NCBI RefSeq assembly: GCF_013127955.1
Contig: NZ_CP053435.1
Location: 1,550,001-1,614,000, forward strand
Length of the DNA stretch: 64,000 bases
Direction: 5' to 3'
Origin: Spirosoma taeanense
GTDB lineage: Bacteria; Bacteroidota; Bacteroidia; Cytophagales; Spirosomataceae
Shown here: positions 34,441-43,284 of the stretch, piece after piece
Layout: each line of letters opens with the position of its first letter
How positions within the stretch are numbered: the stretch's first letter is position 1
The notes under the pieces: model-generated
The model's database searches: none
What the model was told of the DNA's origin: nothing
The model's input: the letters and a program-made list of their open reading frames with translations, nothing else
Translations under genes and position numbers: made by a program

Positions 34441-34674
34441 ATGAGTTTGCAAATTATTCATGACGGCAACGGGCAACCAGCAGGCGTTTTTATTCCGATG
34501 CAGGATTGGAATGAACTTAAAAAACAGTACGCTGACCTGGAGCAATATGAGTATGAAGAGCCTTCCAAAGAGCAACTCATTGCCGAATTAAAAGAAGCCG
34601 TTCAGGAACTCAAGGCGATCGAGCAGGGTGAAAAAAAGCCAGGATCGCTAACCGACTTGCTGAATGAGTTATGA
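34441..34674 (+). CDS. Small acidic protein, antitoxin-like
   Basis: This 77-residue acidic protein (MSLQIIHDGNGQPAGVFIPMQDWNELKKQY) has a short beta segment followed by a long helix. It resembles the N-terminus of Phd/RelB-like antitoxins, which often have a VFIPMxDW-type strand. No toxin gene follows it (the next gene is convergent), so it would be an orphan antitoxin or unrelated. Function unproven. Confidence 0.6.
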   Translation: MSLQIIHDGNGQPAGVFIPMQDWNELKKQYADLEQYEYEEPSKEQLIAELKEAVQELKAIEQGEKKPGSLTDLLNEL

Positions 34675-34678
34675 ATAA

Positions 34679-35521
34679 TTAGTATCGTTTCTCATCTTTT
34701 GCATCACTCAGATTCAGCAGATAATCGCCCAGAACACGTAAGGGGTCAGTTGGTTCAGGTGTCCAGCGAACCACGAAGTAATACCCATCGGGCCGGTGTG
34801 TCTCCAGAATCCATTCGGAACCATCCGTACCAAACGAATTCCGAAAGCCTAAGGGAGAAATGGCCAAAGCATTTTGCTCCTGCAGTAGTTGGCGAAACCG
34901 GTTGAACGTATTTAATGAAACTGGACGGCGACTATCAATCCGAAAAGGTATCGTAACCGATGTGTCGGTTATATGCAGGTTACCCGCCTGATCCATGTAA
35001 CGATGGCCTGGAAGTTCTGGAATGCGGCTCAGTACCTTAGTAATCAACTGCACTTTATTACCTTCTTTTTCCAGCCTCACAACAACCGGCGGATGAAACG
35101 ACCGAATCCAGGTAAGTCGATACACTTCTTTTGGCAACGGATAGTTAGACAAGACGGGCTCGCCAAGGCGAAACAAATAATATGAGAACCACTTTAGCCT
35201 GAATGTATCAACGCGCGTTTGGATACGCCGTTCAAGAATTAATGTGTCAAACATTACCGTATACTTAGGGTCAGTGCGCATGGATGGTGTAATGCGCTCC
35301 TTCGGTACGCGTTCCATCTGATACGTGCTGTCAATAAACCGTTCGGCGGGAAAGTACCAGGTAGCTGCGTTAACAGGCTTGCCTGCTTCGCTCGAAATAA
35401 GCGGTGAGCGTTTATAGGGAATACGGAAATCGGGTTGCCCATTACTAAAATGAGGCCATAGAAGCAGGATTGTCAAGGCAATACGCAGAACCGGCAGACG
35501 TAAAAGGCTTGTAAATACCAT
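34679..35521 (-). CDS. Secreted protein of unknown function
   Basis: This 280-residue protein has a signal peptide (MVFTSLLRLPVLRIALTILLLWPHFSNGQ). The beta-rich body has no motif I recognise. It lies 1 bp after the GH113-like lipoprotein gene on the same strand, so it is probably in its operon and secreted or surface-exposed. Function unknown. Confidence 0.65.
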   Translation of the reverse strand: MVFTSLLRLPVLRIALTILLLWPHFSNGQPDFRIPYKRSPLISSEAGKPVNAATWYFPAERFIDSTYQMERVPKERITPSMRTDPKYTVMFDTLILERRIQTRVDTFRLKWFSYYLFRLGEPVLSNYPLPKEVYRLTWIRSFHPPVVVRLEKEGNKVQLITKVLSRIPELPGHRYMDQAGNLHITDTSVTIPFRIDSRRPVSLNTFNRFRQLLQEQNALAISPLGFRNSFGTDGSEWILETHRPDGYYFVVRWTPEPTDPLRVLGDYLLNLSDAKDEKRY

Positions 35522-35522
35522 A

Positions 35523-36548
35523 TTACCTGGTTTGATTAGACCACTGTTTCGTCAGTATACTTTCGGCCATTCGCCCCTGCGGGCTATACTGATCGCGTTC
35601 GCGGTGGCGTAGATCGTTGTCTATGAACCACTTCCAGATAAAGCCACCCGCGAACCAGGGCTTCGGCCAGACGGCCTGGGTAAGGGCTGCGTACGCGTTG
35701 GCTTGAGCAGTCGGATTCGGCGTACAGTCTGTTTCGGATTCCCAGGGACGACGCGCGGCATGGTCGCAGGCCCGGTAACCGAACTCGGTGAACAGAATAG
35801 GTTTCTGAAGCTGGCTGCTGAAGGCTTCCAGCGCGCTCAGGTGCGGTTCCCAGCCTTTGGTTAAGTCCTCAACGGAGGGTTCGCGGGCCTCCGAGAGCGG
35901 AAAGTAAGCATCGACGCCAACGTAATCGAGCTGGCTCCAGAACGGAATCCGCTCGTATCGGTCCCAGTTGGCTGCGTAGGTCAGCTTGCCCTTATACACC
36001 TGCTTCACCTGCTCAATCAACTGACGCCAGAACGCGGGCCGGGCAATGGCAAAGCGGTCGAGTTCAGTCGTAATGCAATACAGATCGACGTCCAGCGAAT
36101 CGGCTATCCGGGCGAAATGCAGGACATATTGCGCGTAGTCGTGCTCGAAGGTTTGCCAGTCGGCTTCGCGGGTAAACTCCAGGTCGAGGTGCGAGCCGCC
36201 CTGCATCCAGACGTGGGGCTTGAGCATCGTTTTCAGGCCCTGCCTGCGCGCCATCCGGATGGTGCCGGCAACGCCCTCGGTGGTTTCGCCCCACCATTGC
36301 CAGTCGCGTTTTTCTTTCCGGTTTTCGCTGAAAAAGAAGTGCGGATCGCCTTTTCGGCAGAAGCCATACGGAACAATGGCGACCCACTCGCCACCCACCG
36401 ACCGCACCGGGGCCAACGCCGACGAATCGGGCTGGCGCGGAGGAGCCACCAGGTTGACGCCTTTCAGCCGCGAGCCAGTATAGTGAAAGGGCAGAGACGT
36501 CTGGCAGCCCGAAACCACCAGTAAAAACAGGACGATACGGCTAATCAT
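35523..36548 (-). CDS. GH113-like glycosidase lipoprotein
   Basis: I start at MISRIVLFLLVVSGC (341 residues); the extra upstream codons do not look like protein. The VVSGC lipobox predicts a lipoprotein. The barrel carries KGVNLV, MLKPHVWMQGG, CITTELD, AANWDRYERIPFW, YVGVDAYFPLSE and TEFGYR, as in family GH113 beta-mannanase-like enzymes; the Glu in TELD and the Glu in TEFGY are the likely acid/base and nucleophile. It probably acts on a mannan-type glycan outside the cytoplasm. The next gene follows after 1 bp. Confidence 0.82.
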   Translation of the reverse strand: MISRIVLFLLVVSGCQTSLPFHYTGSRLKGVNLVAPPRQPDSSALAPVRSVGGEWVAIVPYGFCRKGDPHFFFSENRKEKRDWQWWGETTEGVAGTIRMARRQGLKTMLKPHVWMQGGSHLDLEFTREADWQTFEHDYAQYVLHFARIADSLDVDLYCITTELDRFAIARPAFWRQLIEQVKQVYKGKLTYAANWDRYERIPFWSQLDYVGVDAYFPLSEAREPSVEDLTKGWEPHLSALEAFSSQLQKPILFTEFGYRACDHAARRPWESETDCTPNPTAQANAYAALTQAVWPKPWFAGGFIWKWFIDNDLRHRERDQYSPQGRMAESILTKQWSNQTR

Positions 36549-36782
36549 TTGCTCTTTTCTACAGTGCCGGTAAGGTACGGGAAAAACACATTCGCTATAC
36601 CCGCAAGCCGGGGCGCAGTCCGTTTGTCGGCGCTCAGGGTACACTAAACCCGACTGGCAATGGATAGGCAGACAGTATGTTAACGCAGCCGGTGACTTTT
36701 TGCAGGGAAGTAACACCTAATGCGTCGCTGAGATTCTGACCCCGTCTGAATCGATACGCCGTTCCGTTGCCTGCTGATCTGT

Positions 36783-37928
36783 ATGAAGTACTCTATTCTC
36801 TGCCTGGTATTTGCCTTACTCAGCAATGGTTCGGATGAAAAAGCCGAGCCTGCGTTTCGTAAGTATTTCGTTGCCGCCGAAAGTTATGAATCAGTCGCCG
36901 TGTTCGATGTTGACAATAACGATACCCTCGACATCGTATCGGGCGATTTCTGGTACGAAGGCCCGCACTTCCGGCGTCGGCACCTGATTGGTAACCAGGC
37001 GCGTCAGGATCAGTATTACGATGATTTTTCGACTATCCCGCTCGACGTAAACGCCGATGGCCGGATGGACTTTGTGACGGGCGGCTGGTTCAACGGCACG
37101 CTGCGCTGGCTGGAAAACCCCGGCAAGACATCGGGCAGTAACAGCCGCTGGCCCAGCCACGACATTGCCGGCGTCGGCAATGTTGAAACGACCCGCTCCT
37201 GGGACATAGACGGCGACGGTCCGCCCGAAATCGTACCCAACAACCCCAATAAGCCGCTGAAGTATTTCAAACTCACCAGCCCCGGTACGTTTAAGCAGAT
37301 CAACGTAGCGCCGACGCAGGGCCACGGCCTTGGCTTTGGCGATATCAACGGCGATGGACGTGGGGATTTTATCGTGAGTGACGGCTGGCTCGAAGCGCCC
37401 GCCGACCGGACGAACGGCTCCTGGAAGCTGCACAAAGAGTTTGCACTCGGTACGGCCAGTGTGCCCATCATCGTAACCGACGTAAACGGCGACCGACTGA
37501 ATGACCTGATTGTTGGGCAGGGGCACGGCTACGGGCTGCACTGGTATCAGCAGAATCGAACGGCTGGCGGGCAGCGTTCCTGGACGAAGCACCTGATCGA
37601 CGATAAGAACTCGCAGTATCACTGCCTGGAATGGCTCGATATCACCGGCGATGGCCGCCCCGAACTTATCACGGGCAAGCGATTCCGGGCGCACAACGAT
37701 GGCGACCCCGGCGCTTATGACCCCGTTGGGCTATACTACTTTACGTGGGACACGGCGGCAAAACGGTTCGTCAAACACGATATCGCTTACGGCCCGGCAG
37801 GCGTTGGTAAAGGAACGGGTATTTATTTCGCCGTGGCTGATTTGCACAAAACCGGCCGAAAAGACATCGTAGTCGCCGGTAAAGATGGCCTTTTTGTCTT
37901 TTTCAATCAGGGAACGCTTAAAAAATAA
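36783..37928 (+). CDS. Secreted FG-GAP/VCBS-repeat protein
   Basis: This 381-residue beta-propeller-like protein has repeated calcium-loop signatures: DVDNNDTLDIVSGDFWYEG, DVNADGRMDFVTGGW, DIDGDGPPEIVPN, DINGDGRGDFIVSDGW, DVNGDRLNDLIVGQG and DITGDGRPELITGKR. A short hydrophobic N-terminus suggests export. These propellers bind calcium and often carbohydrate or lipid, sometimes fused to lyases. No separate catalytic domain is visible. Divergent from the GH113-like gene. Confidence 0.88.
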   Translation: MKYSILCLVFALLSNGSDEKAEPAFRKYFVAAESYESVAVFDVDNNDTLDIVSGDFWYEGPHFRRRHLIGNQARQDQYYDDFSTIPLDVNADGRMDFVTGGWFNGTLRWLENPGKTSGSNSRWPSHDIAGVGNVETTRSWDIDGDGPPEIVPNNPNKPLKYFKLTSPGTFKQINVAPTQGHGLGFGDINGDGRGDFIVSDGWLEAPADRTNGSWKLHKEFALGTASVPIIVTDVNGDRLNDLIVGQGHGYGLHWYQQNRTAGGQRSWTKHLIDDKNSQYHCLEWLDITGDGRPELITGKRFRAHNDGDPGAYDPVGLYYFTWDTAAKRFVKHDIAYGPAGVGKGTGIYFAVADLHKTGRKDIVVAGKDGLFVFFNQGTLKK

Positions 37929-38008
37929 TTAGCCTTACTCCATCTGCGAAGCAGTTTAAAGCGTATTTTTATTGTTCATCTATTCCTCTTTACGTAACTA
38001 CTTGATTT

Positions 38009-38416
38009 ATGCAGCGTGCTCAATTAAAGGAGTTTTACGGCTATGGCCTCATTCTGGTTGTCCTGATTGCCGTACAGGTTTATTCGATCTACGTCGCCAC
38101 CACCACCGATTTAACGCTTACGTGGCAGCATTATCTGGGTTTTGGAGCCACCTTGCTGGCGGGCATTCTGTGGGCGTTCCGCAAGCCGCAATACCTGTTT
38201 TATGCCCTCGGCCTGACGTTGATACTGGGTTATGAAAATCTGGTGGGGTTTACCCCAACCCTGGACTTCACCTCGACCCGGTACTATCTTAACAACATCG
38301 CCCTGCCGGTTTCCTACCAGGATTTTTCGATGTATATGCTGCTCATCTGGGCTTACGTTGCCCATGAGCGTTTGCGAATGATAGCACGGTCGCTGTTCAT
38401 GCGGAGAGCATCGTAA
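38009..38416 (+). CDS. Small integral membrane protein of unknown function
   Basis: This 135-residue protein has four hydrophobic segments (about 12-30, 42-58, 64-80 and 103-120) and a basic C-terminus. It is not a known transporter family to me. I prefer the start at MQRAQLKEF over an upstream alternative in another frame. It ends about 150 bp before a strong terminator shared with the convergent gene. Confidence 0.72.
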   Translation: MQRAQLKEFYGYGLILVVLIAVQVYSIYVATTTDLTLTWQHYLGFGATLLAGILWAFRKPQYLFYALGLTLILGYENLVGFTPTLDFTSTRYYLNNIALPVSYQDFSMYMLLIWAYVAHERLRMIARSLFMRRAS

Positions 38417-38568
38417 CGGATCTTTTACTTCTGCCTTGCTGTTTTTGCGGACGCTTGCCTGTGTCTGGTCCGGGAAGTCATCCAGAAGCTGAAAGACTCC
38501 TTATGCGGGCTGTGTATCCCTATGCAGAAGGCCCGTTAGAGCTTGTTATCGCGATCTTGAGGTAAAAT

Positions 38569-38597
38569 GCAAAAACCGCCTTAGGGGCGGTTTTTGC
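38569..38597. terminator. Bidirectional terminator
   Basis: The arms GCAAAAACCGCC and GGCGGTTTTTGC lie between two convergent genes, with A/T tracts usable in either direction. Confidence 0.88.
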
Positions 38598-38616
38598 ATT
38601 TTGAGAATATCAGAGA

Positions 38617-40119
38617 CTAGGCCGTCAGTGACCAGCCCTCGCGGTATTGACGCTTAACAAACTGGTTCGCTTGGTCGAAGTTGGTGATCTTCATGTTCTT
38701 GCCATCCCACGCCAGCTTTTTACGACCTGGATAGGTAAATCCTTTGCCGTCGGCCTTGGGTGAGCGGAGCGTGTAGCTGCGAATCGCCAGGTTACCCATC
38801 AGCACCGATTCAGTCAGCGGACCGGCAAAGTCGAACGACGAGGTCAGGGCTTTGTGCTCTTTGCTGTTGAAACCGGCTTTACAGGCTTCAGTCCACAGCA
38901 CCTGGTGACCATTCTCCGGAATGCCTCTCCCGTTTTCGCCCTTGGGTTTCGGAGCCGCTTCCATTTTCTGGCCGCTCTTGGTATAGAGCTTCGGATCGTC
39001 GCCATACATACCGCAGGCAATCAGACCTTTGTCGCCAATCAGGAATACGCCGTTTTCACCGTTTTCGGGGAAGGGTTCGCCTTCCGGCAGCATCTCCGGC
39101 CGGAACGGACGCAGACCGCCATCGAGCCAGACCATCTTGACATCCGATTTGTTCTTGGACGAGGCCGGGAACGACAACTCGACGTGCGACGACGGCGGGC
39201 AGCCTTCGGGAATGTACTCGGGCGTCCAGTCTTTCAGGAATACCTGACCGATGCTGGTTTCCACTTCCGTCGGGTAGCCCAGTCCCAGCACCCGGAACGG
39301 AACGTCCATGATGTGGCAGCCGATGTCGCCCAGAGCGCCCGCGCCGAAGTTCCACCAGCCGCGCCACTTGAAGGGGTGGTAGGCAGGCGTATAGCCGACT
39401 TTCTGCGCTGGTCCGAGCCACAGATCCCAGTCCAGATCGACGGGTGTATTTTCGGCTGGCTGCGGCACCGGAATACCCTGCGGCCAAACGGGACGGTTCG
39501 TCCAGAGGTAAACCGTGTGGACGTTGCCAATAAGCCCTTTGTCGAACCAGTCGACCATCTGCTTCTGCTGCGGGTTGGACGACCCCTGGTTGCCCATCTG
39601 GGTTACCACCTTATGCTTCCGGGCGGCTTCGGTGAGCATCCGCGCTTCGTAGATGTTGTGCGTCAGGGGCTTTTGCACGTAAACGTGTTTGCCGCGCTGC
39701 ATGGCGGCCATGGCGACTACCGCGTGAGTATGGTCGGCCGTCGATACCGTAACGGCATCAATCGTTTTGCCTTCCTTATCGAGCATTTCGCGGAAATCCT
39801 TGTAGCGTTTTGCGTTCGGGTGTTTCGTGAAGTTCTCTTTCACGCGGGGAAGCCCCCAGTCTACATCACACAGTGCCACCATGTTGTTGGCGCCGTTGTT
39901 GTAGGAGTTGTTGGTATCGCTAAAGCCTTTACCCCCAAAGCCGACGCCAGCGATGTTGAGTTTGTCGCTTGGGGCAATGAAGCCTTTACCGCCCAGCACG
40001 TGTCGGGGGACGATCAAGAAACCCGCCGTAGCTAAGGCCCCGGCCTGGATGAAACCGCGACGGGTCGTGGTCGGGTTCACCGGATCGGGAGTCGGCGTTG
40101 AGTTGTCTGACTGGTTCAT
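38617..40119 (-). CDS. Gfo/Idh/MocA-family oxidoreductase with Tat signal
   Basis: This 500-residue protein begins with a Tat signal (TTRRGFIQAGALATAGFLI) and an NAD-binding Rossmann start (NIAGVGFGGKG), then VTVSTADHTH, HVYVQKPLTHN (Lys/Pro signature) and a C-terminal alpha/beta domain. Such exported enzymes oxidise or epimerise sugar derivatives; in Bacteroidota they often accompany sugar isomerases, as here with the divergent epimerase-like gene. The exact substrate is unknown. Confidence 0.93.
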   Translation of the reverse strand: MNQSDNSTPTPDPVNPTTTRRGFIQAGALATAGFLIVPRHVLGGKGFIAPSDKLNIAGVGFGGKGFSDTNNSYNNGANNMVALCDVDWGLPRVKENFTKHPNAKRYKDFREMLDKEGKTIDAVTVSTADHTHAVVAMAAMQRGKHVYVQKPLTHNIYEARMLTEAARKHKVVTQMGNQGSSNPQQKQMVDWFDKGLIGNVHTVYLWTNRPVWPQGIPVPQPAENTPVDLDWDLWLGPAQKVGYTPAYHPFKWRGWWNFGAGALGDIGCHIMDVPFRVLGLGYPTEVETSIGQVFLKDWTPEYIPEGCPPSSHVELSFPASSKNKSDVKMVWLDGGLRPFRPEMLPEGEPFPENGENGVFLIGDKGLIACGMYGDDPKLYTKSGQKMEAAPKPKGENGRGIPENGHQVLWTEACKAGFNSKEHKALTSSFDFAGPLTESVLMGNLAIRSYTLRSPKADGKGFTYPGRKKLAWDGKNMKITNFDQANQFVKRQYREGWSLTA

Positions 40120-40276
40120 GATAAAATGTAAAATGGGGTTTTTATAGATAAAGGCAGGTCGGTAAAAATTTACCCAAAAGGTAGTGTGATTTTTACGTTC
40201 GTCAGCTTTCTAACTTTACTACCTTTATGCGTTTAAGAAACAGACGCTTTGTCTGTATATAACGAACCCACTCTAT

Positions 40277-41173
40277 ATGACTATGTACCAGTCAGAAAAA
40301 ATGACCCGCCAGCAGTTTCTCAAACTCGGCGCGTTGGCAGCCTCGGCTGCTCTGCTGCCAAACCTCGACGCGTTTGCGCAGTCGTCGAAGAAGGTTGGCC
40401 TGCAATTGTACACCCTGCGCGATCTGATGGCCAAAGACCCGGAAGGAACGCTCAAAAAAGTGGCCGACATTGGCTACAAGGAGATGGAGCTGTTCGGTTA
40501 TGCCGACGGTAAATTCTTCGGCAAGACACCCGCCGAATTTGCCGCTCTGCTGAAAAATCTGGGACTGACGGCTCCCAGCGGACACTACACGACGGGCAAA
40601 ACGATGCCTACTGTTAAAGGAACGCTTACCAATGACTGGAAACGAGCCGTTGACGATGCCGCTGCTATCGGGCAGAAATACATGGTTTGCGCTTATCTGT
40701 TTCCGAACGAACGGACTAAGCTGGACGACTACAAACAGTTTGCCGACCTTTTCAACAAATCGGCTGAGGTGGTCAAGGCTGCCGGTATGCAGTTCTGCTA
40801 CCATAACCACGACTTTGAATTCCAGTCGCTGGACGGGCAGATGCCGTATGATGTGCTGCTGAAAGGCACCGACCCGAACCTGGTGAAGCTCGAACTGGAT
40901 CTGTACTGGGCAACCTTTGCCAAGCAGGACCCCGTAGCGCTGTTTAAGAAACACCCCGGCCGGTTCCCGCTCTGGCACGTAAAAGACATGGAAAAGACAG
41001 CCGAACGCGCCTTCGCGCCGGTCGGAACCGGCTCGATTGATTTCCAGCGCATCTTCGACGCCAAAAAGATTGCGGGCATGACCCATTACTTCGTCGAGCA
41101 GGACGTCTGCAAGCTGCCGCCCCTGGAGTCCATTGCCATCAGCTACAAGAACGTTCAGAAACTGAGAGTATAA
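40277..41173 (+). CDS. Exported sugar phosphate isomerase/epimerase-like protein
   Basis: This 298-residue protein has an export leader (MTRQQFLKLGALAASAALL) and an AP-endonuclease-2-like barrel: KVGLQLYTLRDLM, GYKEMELFGY, SGHYTTG, FCYHNHDFEF, ELDLYWA, WHVKDME and VGTGSIDF. The His/Glu/Asp set suits a metal-dependent sugar isomerase. It is divergent from the Gfo/Idh/MocA oxidoreductase; the two often act on the same imported or periplasmic sugar. Followed by a terminator. Confidence 0.9.
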   Translation: MTMYQSEKMTRQQFLKLGALAASAALLPNLDAFAQSSKKVGLQLYTLRDLMAKDPEGTLKKVADIGYKEMELFGYADGKFFGKTPAEFAALLKNLGLTAPSGHYTTGKTMPTVKGTLTNDWKRAVDDAAAIGQKYMVCAYLFPNERTKLDDYKQFADLFNKSAEVVKAAGMQFCYHNHDFEFQSLDGQMPYDVLLKGTDPNLVKLELDLYWATFAKQDPVALFKKHPGRFPLWHVKDMEKTAERAFAPVGTGSIDFQRIFDAKKIAGMTHYFVEQDVCKLPPLESIAISYKNVQKLRV

Positions 41174-41186
41174 AGATGAGCCCTAC

Positions 41187-41222
41187 AAACGCCCGGCGGG
41201 AAGATTATCCCGCCGGGCGTTT
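41187..41222 (+). terminator. Terminator of the epimerase gene
   Basis: Perfect 15-bp arms (AAACGCCCGGCGGGA with its complement) enclose a 6-nt loop, and a T-rich flank follows, about 15 bp after the stop. Confidence 0.88.
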
Positions 41223-41332
41223 GTATTAGTTGTAAATACGGTTTATAGCTACGTATATGAACAGAAAGGTTTTCGTCATCAGATACTCCGGAGGAGAAGT
41301 AGCATTATACGTAAAACCTAACTGGTACGGCT

Positions 41333-41851
41333 ATGTATATTGACTGTGATCTTTGTGTTATCCGTTCCTGGCAACGGGACGATGAACAGACTCTGCCTAA
41401 ACACGCCAACAACAGAGAGGTCTGGCTAAACCTGCGCGATCGCTTTCCCCACCCCTATACGCAAGCCGATGCTCAACAATGGATTGAGTCTGTAGTGGGG
41501 GCTTATCCAGAAACGGGCTTTGCTATCACGGTTGAGGGGGAGGCCGTAGGAGCCATAGGCTTAGTGCTCCATGACGACATTGAGCGTTGCTCCGCCGAAG
41601 TGGGTTACTGGTTAGGGCAAACCTATTGGGGCAGGGGCATAATCACGGCCGCGTTAAAAGCCTTTACCCGCTACGTCTTCAGTGAGTTTGAGTTAACCCG
41701 CCTTTACGCCGTTCCCTTTCTGCGCAATCCGGCTTCGATTAAAGTGCTCGAAAAAGCAGGCTACCAATGTGAAGGAATCATGCGACGCAGTGCGATCAAA
41801 GACGGTCAAATAATAGACCAGGCTTTGTATGCCTGTATCGCAGGCGTTTAA
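41333..41851 (+). CDS. GNAT-family N-acetyltransferase (RimJ/RimL-like)
   Basis: This 172-residue protein has RIM-type GNAT features: LRDRFPHPYTQADAQQWIE, VGAIGLVLHDD, the YWLGQTYWGRGIITAALKAF acetyl-CoA loop and LYAVPFLRNPASIKVLEKAGYQCEG. It transfers acetyl from acetyl-CoA to an amino group, perhaps a protein N-terminus or small amine. Cytoplasmic; acceptor unknown. Confidence 0.93.
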   Translation: MYIDCDLCVIRSWQRDDEQTLPKHANNREVWLNLRDRFPHPYTQADAQQWIESVVGAYPETGFAITVEGEAVGAIGLVLHDDIERCSAEVGYWLGQTYWGRGIITAALKAFTRYVFSEFELTRLYAVPFLRNPASIKVLEKAGYQCEGIMRRSAIKDGQIIDQALYACIAGV

Positions 41852-41859
41852 CGGTTTCC

Positions 41860-43143
41860 CTATATCTGCCCAAACCGTTCGAAGGCCTGCCGCTCCAGTT
41901 CGTCGCGGTGGTCGGGATGCGCAATGTTGATGAGCGCACGGGCACGCTGACGAAGGTTTTGGCCGTAGAGGTCGGCGATGCCATATTCCGTAACGATGTA
42001 ATGCACGTGGGCGCGGGTGGTCGTTACGCCAGCGCCTTCTTTCAGAAAAGAAACAATCTTGCTCAGCCCTTTGCCCGTTACGGACGGCAGCGCAATGATA
42101 GGCTTGCCCCCTTCCGACAGCGACGCGCCCCGCACGAAATCCATCTGGCCGCCCACGCCGGAATATTGATACGTGCCGATGGTGTCGGCGCAGACCTGCC
42201 CGGTCAGGTCAATCTCAATGGCGGAGTTGATGGCCGTTACTTTCGGATTACGTCGGATGATGGACGTATCGTTGGTGTAGCTGGCCTGCTTCATGGCTAC
42301 GCCGGGATTGTCGTCGATGAAATCATAGACCCGCTGACTGCCCATGACAAAGGCCGACACGATCCGGTAGGGTAAGACGGTTTTGTGTTCGCCGGTGATA
42401 ACGCCCCGCTCCACGAGGTCGATGACGCCATCGGAAAACATCTCGGTATGAATGCCCAGTCCTTTGTGATGAATCAGCTCGGCCAGCGTAGCGTTCGGAA
42501 TGCCGCCGATACCCAATTGCAGCGTAGCGCCGTCCTCAACCAGACTCGCTACGTACTGTCCGATTTTGCGGTCTTCTGCGCTGATTTCACCCGGAAGCAC
42601 CTCGTAGATCGGCTCATCGACTTCCACGGCCGCGTGGAGCATACTGGCCGGAATCAGCCCGTCGCCGTGCGTACGGGGCACGCGCGGATTGATCTGGGCG
42701 ATAACGTATTTGGCCGACCGGATGGCCGCCAGCGATACGTCAACCGAGGGGCCGAGGGAGCAGTAGCCATGCGCATCGGGTGGCGACACCTGAATAAGCG
42801 CTACGTCGACCGGCAGCACATTCCGCTGGAACAGCAGAGGCACTTCGCTCAGAAAGACAGGCACGTAATCGCCAATGCCCTGATTCAACTGCTTGCGCAT
42901 GTTGGCCCCAATAAAAAATGAGTTTGGCCGGAACGAGTCGCGGTATTGCTCCTCCAGATAGGGCAGGGGCCCCTCGGTATGAATATGGCAGACTTCGACG
43001 TCTTTCAGTTCGGAAGCTCGCGCTACCATGGCCCGAATCAGAACATGGGGCGTCTGAGCAACGCTATGAATGAATACGCGGTTGCCCGACTGGATGGCGG
43101 AAACGGCTTGTTCGGGTGTGGTAAGCGGTAGTATGGCTGGCAT
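41860..43143 (-). CDS. Acetyl-CoA hydrolase/4-hydroxybutyrate CoA-transferase-family protein
   Basis: This 427-residue protein has the N-terminal CoA-transferase I fold and the C-terminal domain of the Cat1/Cat2 family. It contains LQLGIGGIPNATLAEL, HTEMFSDGVIDL, AINSAIEIDLTGQVCADTIG (with the glutamate that would form the CoA thioester) and GVGGQMDFVRGA. It moves CoA between acyl groups such as acetyl, succinyl and 4-hydroxybutyryl. The natural acyl acceptor cannot be read from sequence. It is monocistronic and converges with the GNAT gene, with an 8-bp gap between the two stops. Confidence 0.93.
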   Translation of the reverse strand: MPAILPLTTPEQAVSAIQSGNRVFIHSVAQTPHVLIRAMVARASELKDVEVCHIHTEGPLPYLEEQYRDSFRPNSFFIGANMRKQLNQGIGDYVPVFLSEVPLLFQRNVLPVDVALIQVSPPDAHGYCSLGPSVDVSLAAIRSAKYVIAQINPRVPRTHGDGLIPASMLHAAVEVDEPIYEVLPGEISAEDRKIGQYVASLVEDGATLQLGIGGIPNATLAELIHHKGLGIHTEMFSDGVIDLVERGVITGEHKTVLPYRIVSAFVMGSQRVYDFIDDNPGVAMKQASYTNDTSIIRRNPKVTAINSAIEIDLTGQVCADTIGTYQYSGVGGQMDFVRGASLSEGGKPIIALPSVTGKGLSKIVSFLKEGAGVTTTRAHVHYIVTEYGIADLYGQNLRQRARALINIAHPDHRDELERQAFERFGQI

Positions 43144-43284
43144 AGGATATAAAAAGCGAGATTCTGCTGTTTCGCTAACCTGTACGGATTAATGAAACAG
43201 CAGAACCTGGTTACTGTATCGGATATATAGGTACTTTTGCTAGACAACCGAATGAGTACGGATGAGGTTTGAAAAAGAACCATT

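Noticed and set aside
38854..40035. 393-residue plus-strand ORF
   Set aside because: Shadow of the Gfo/Idh/MocA gene.
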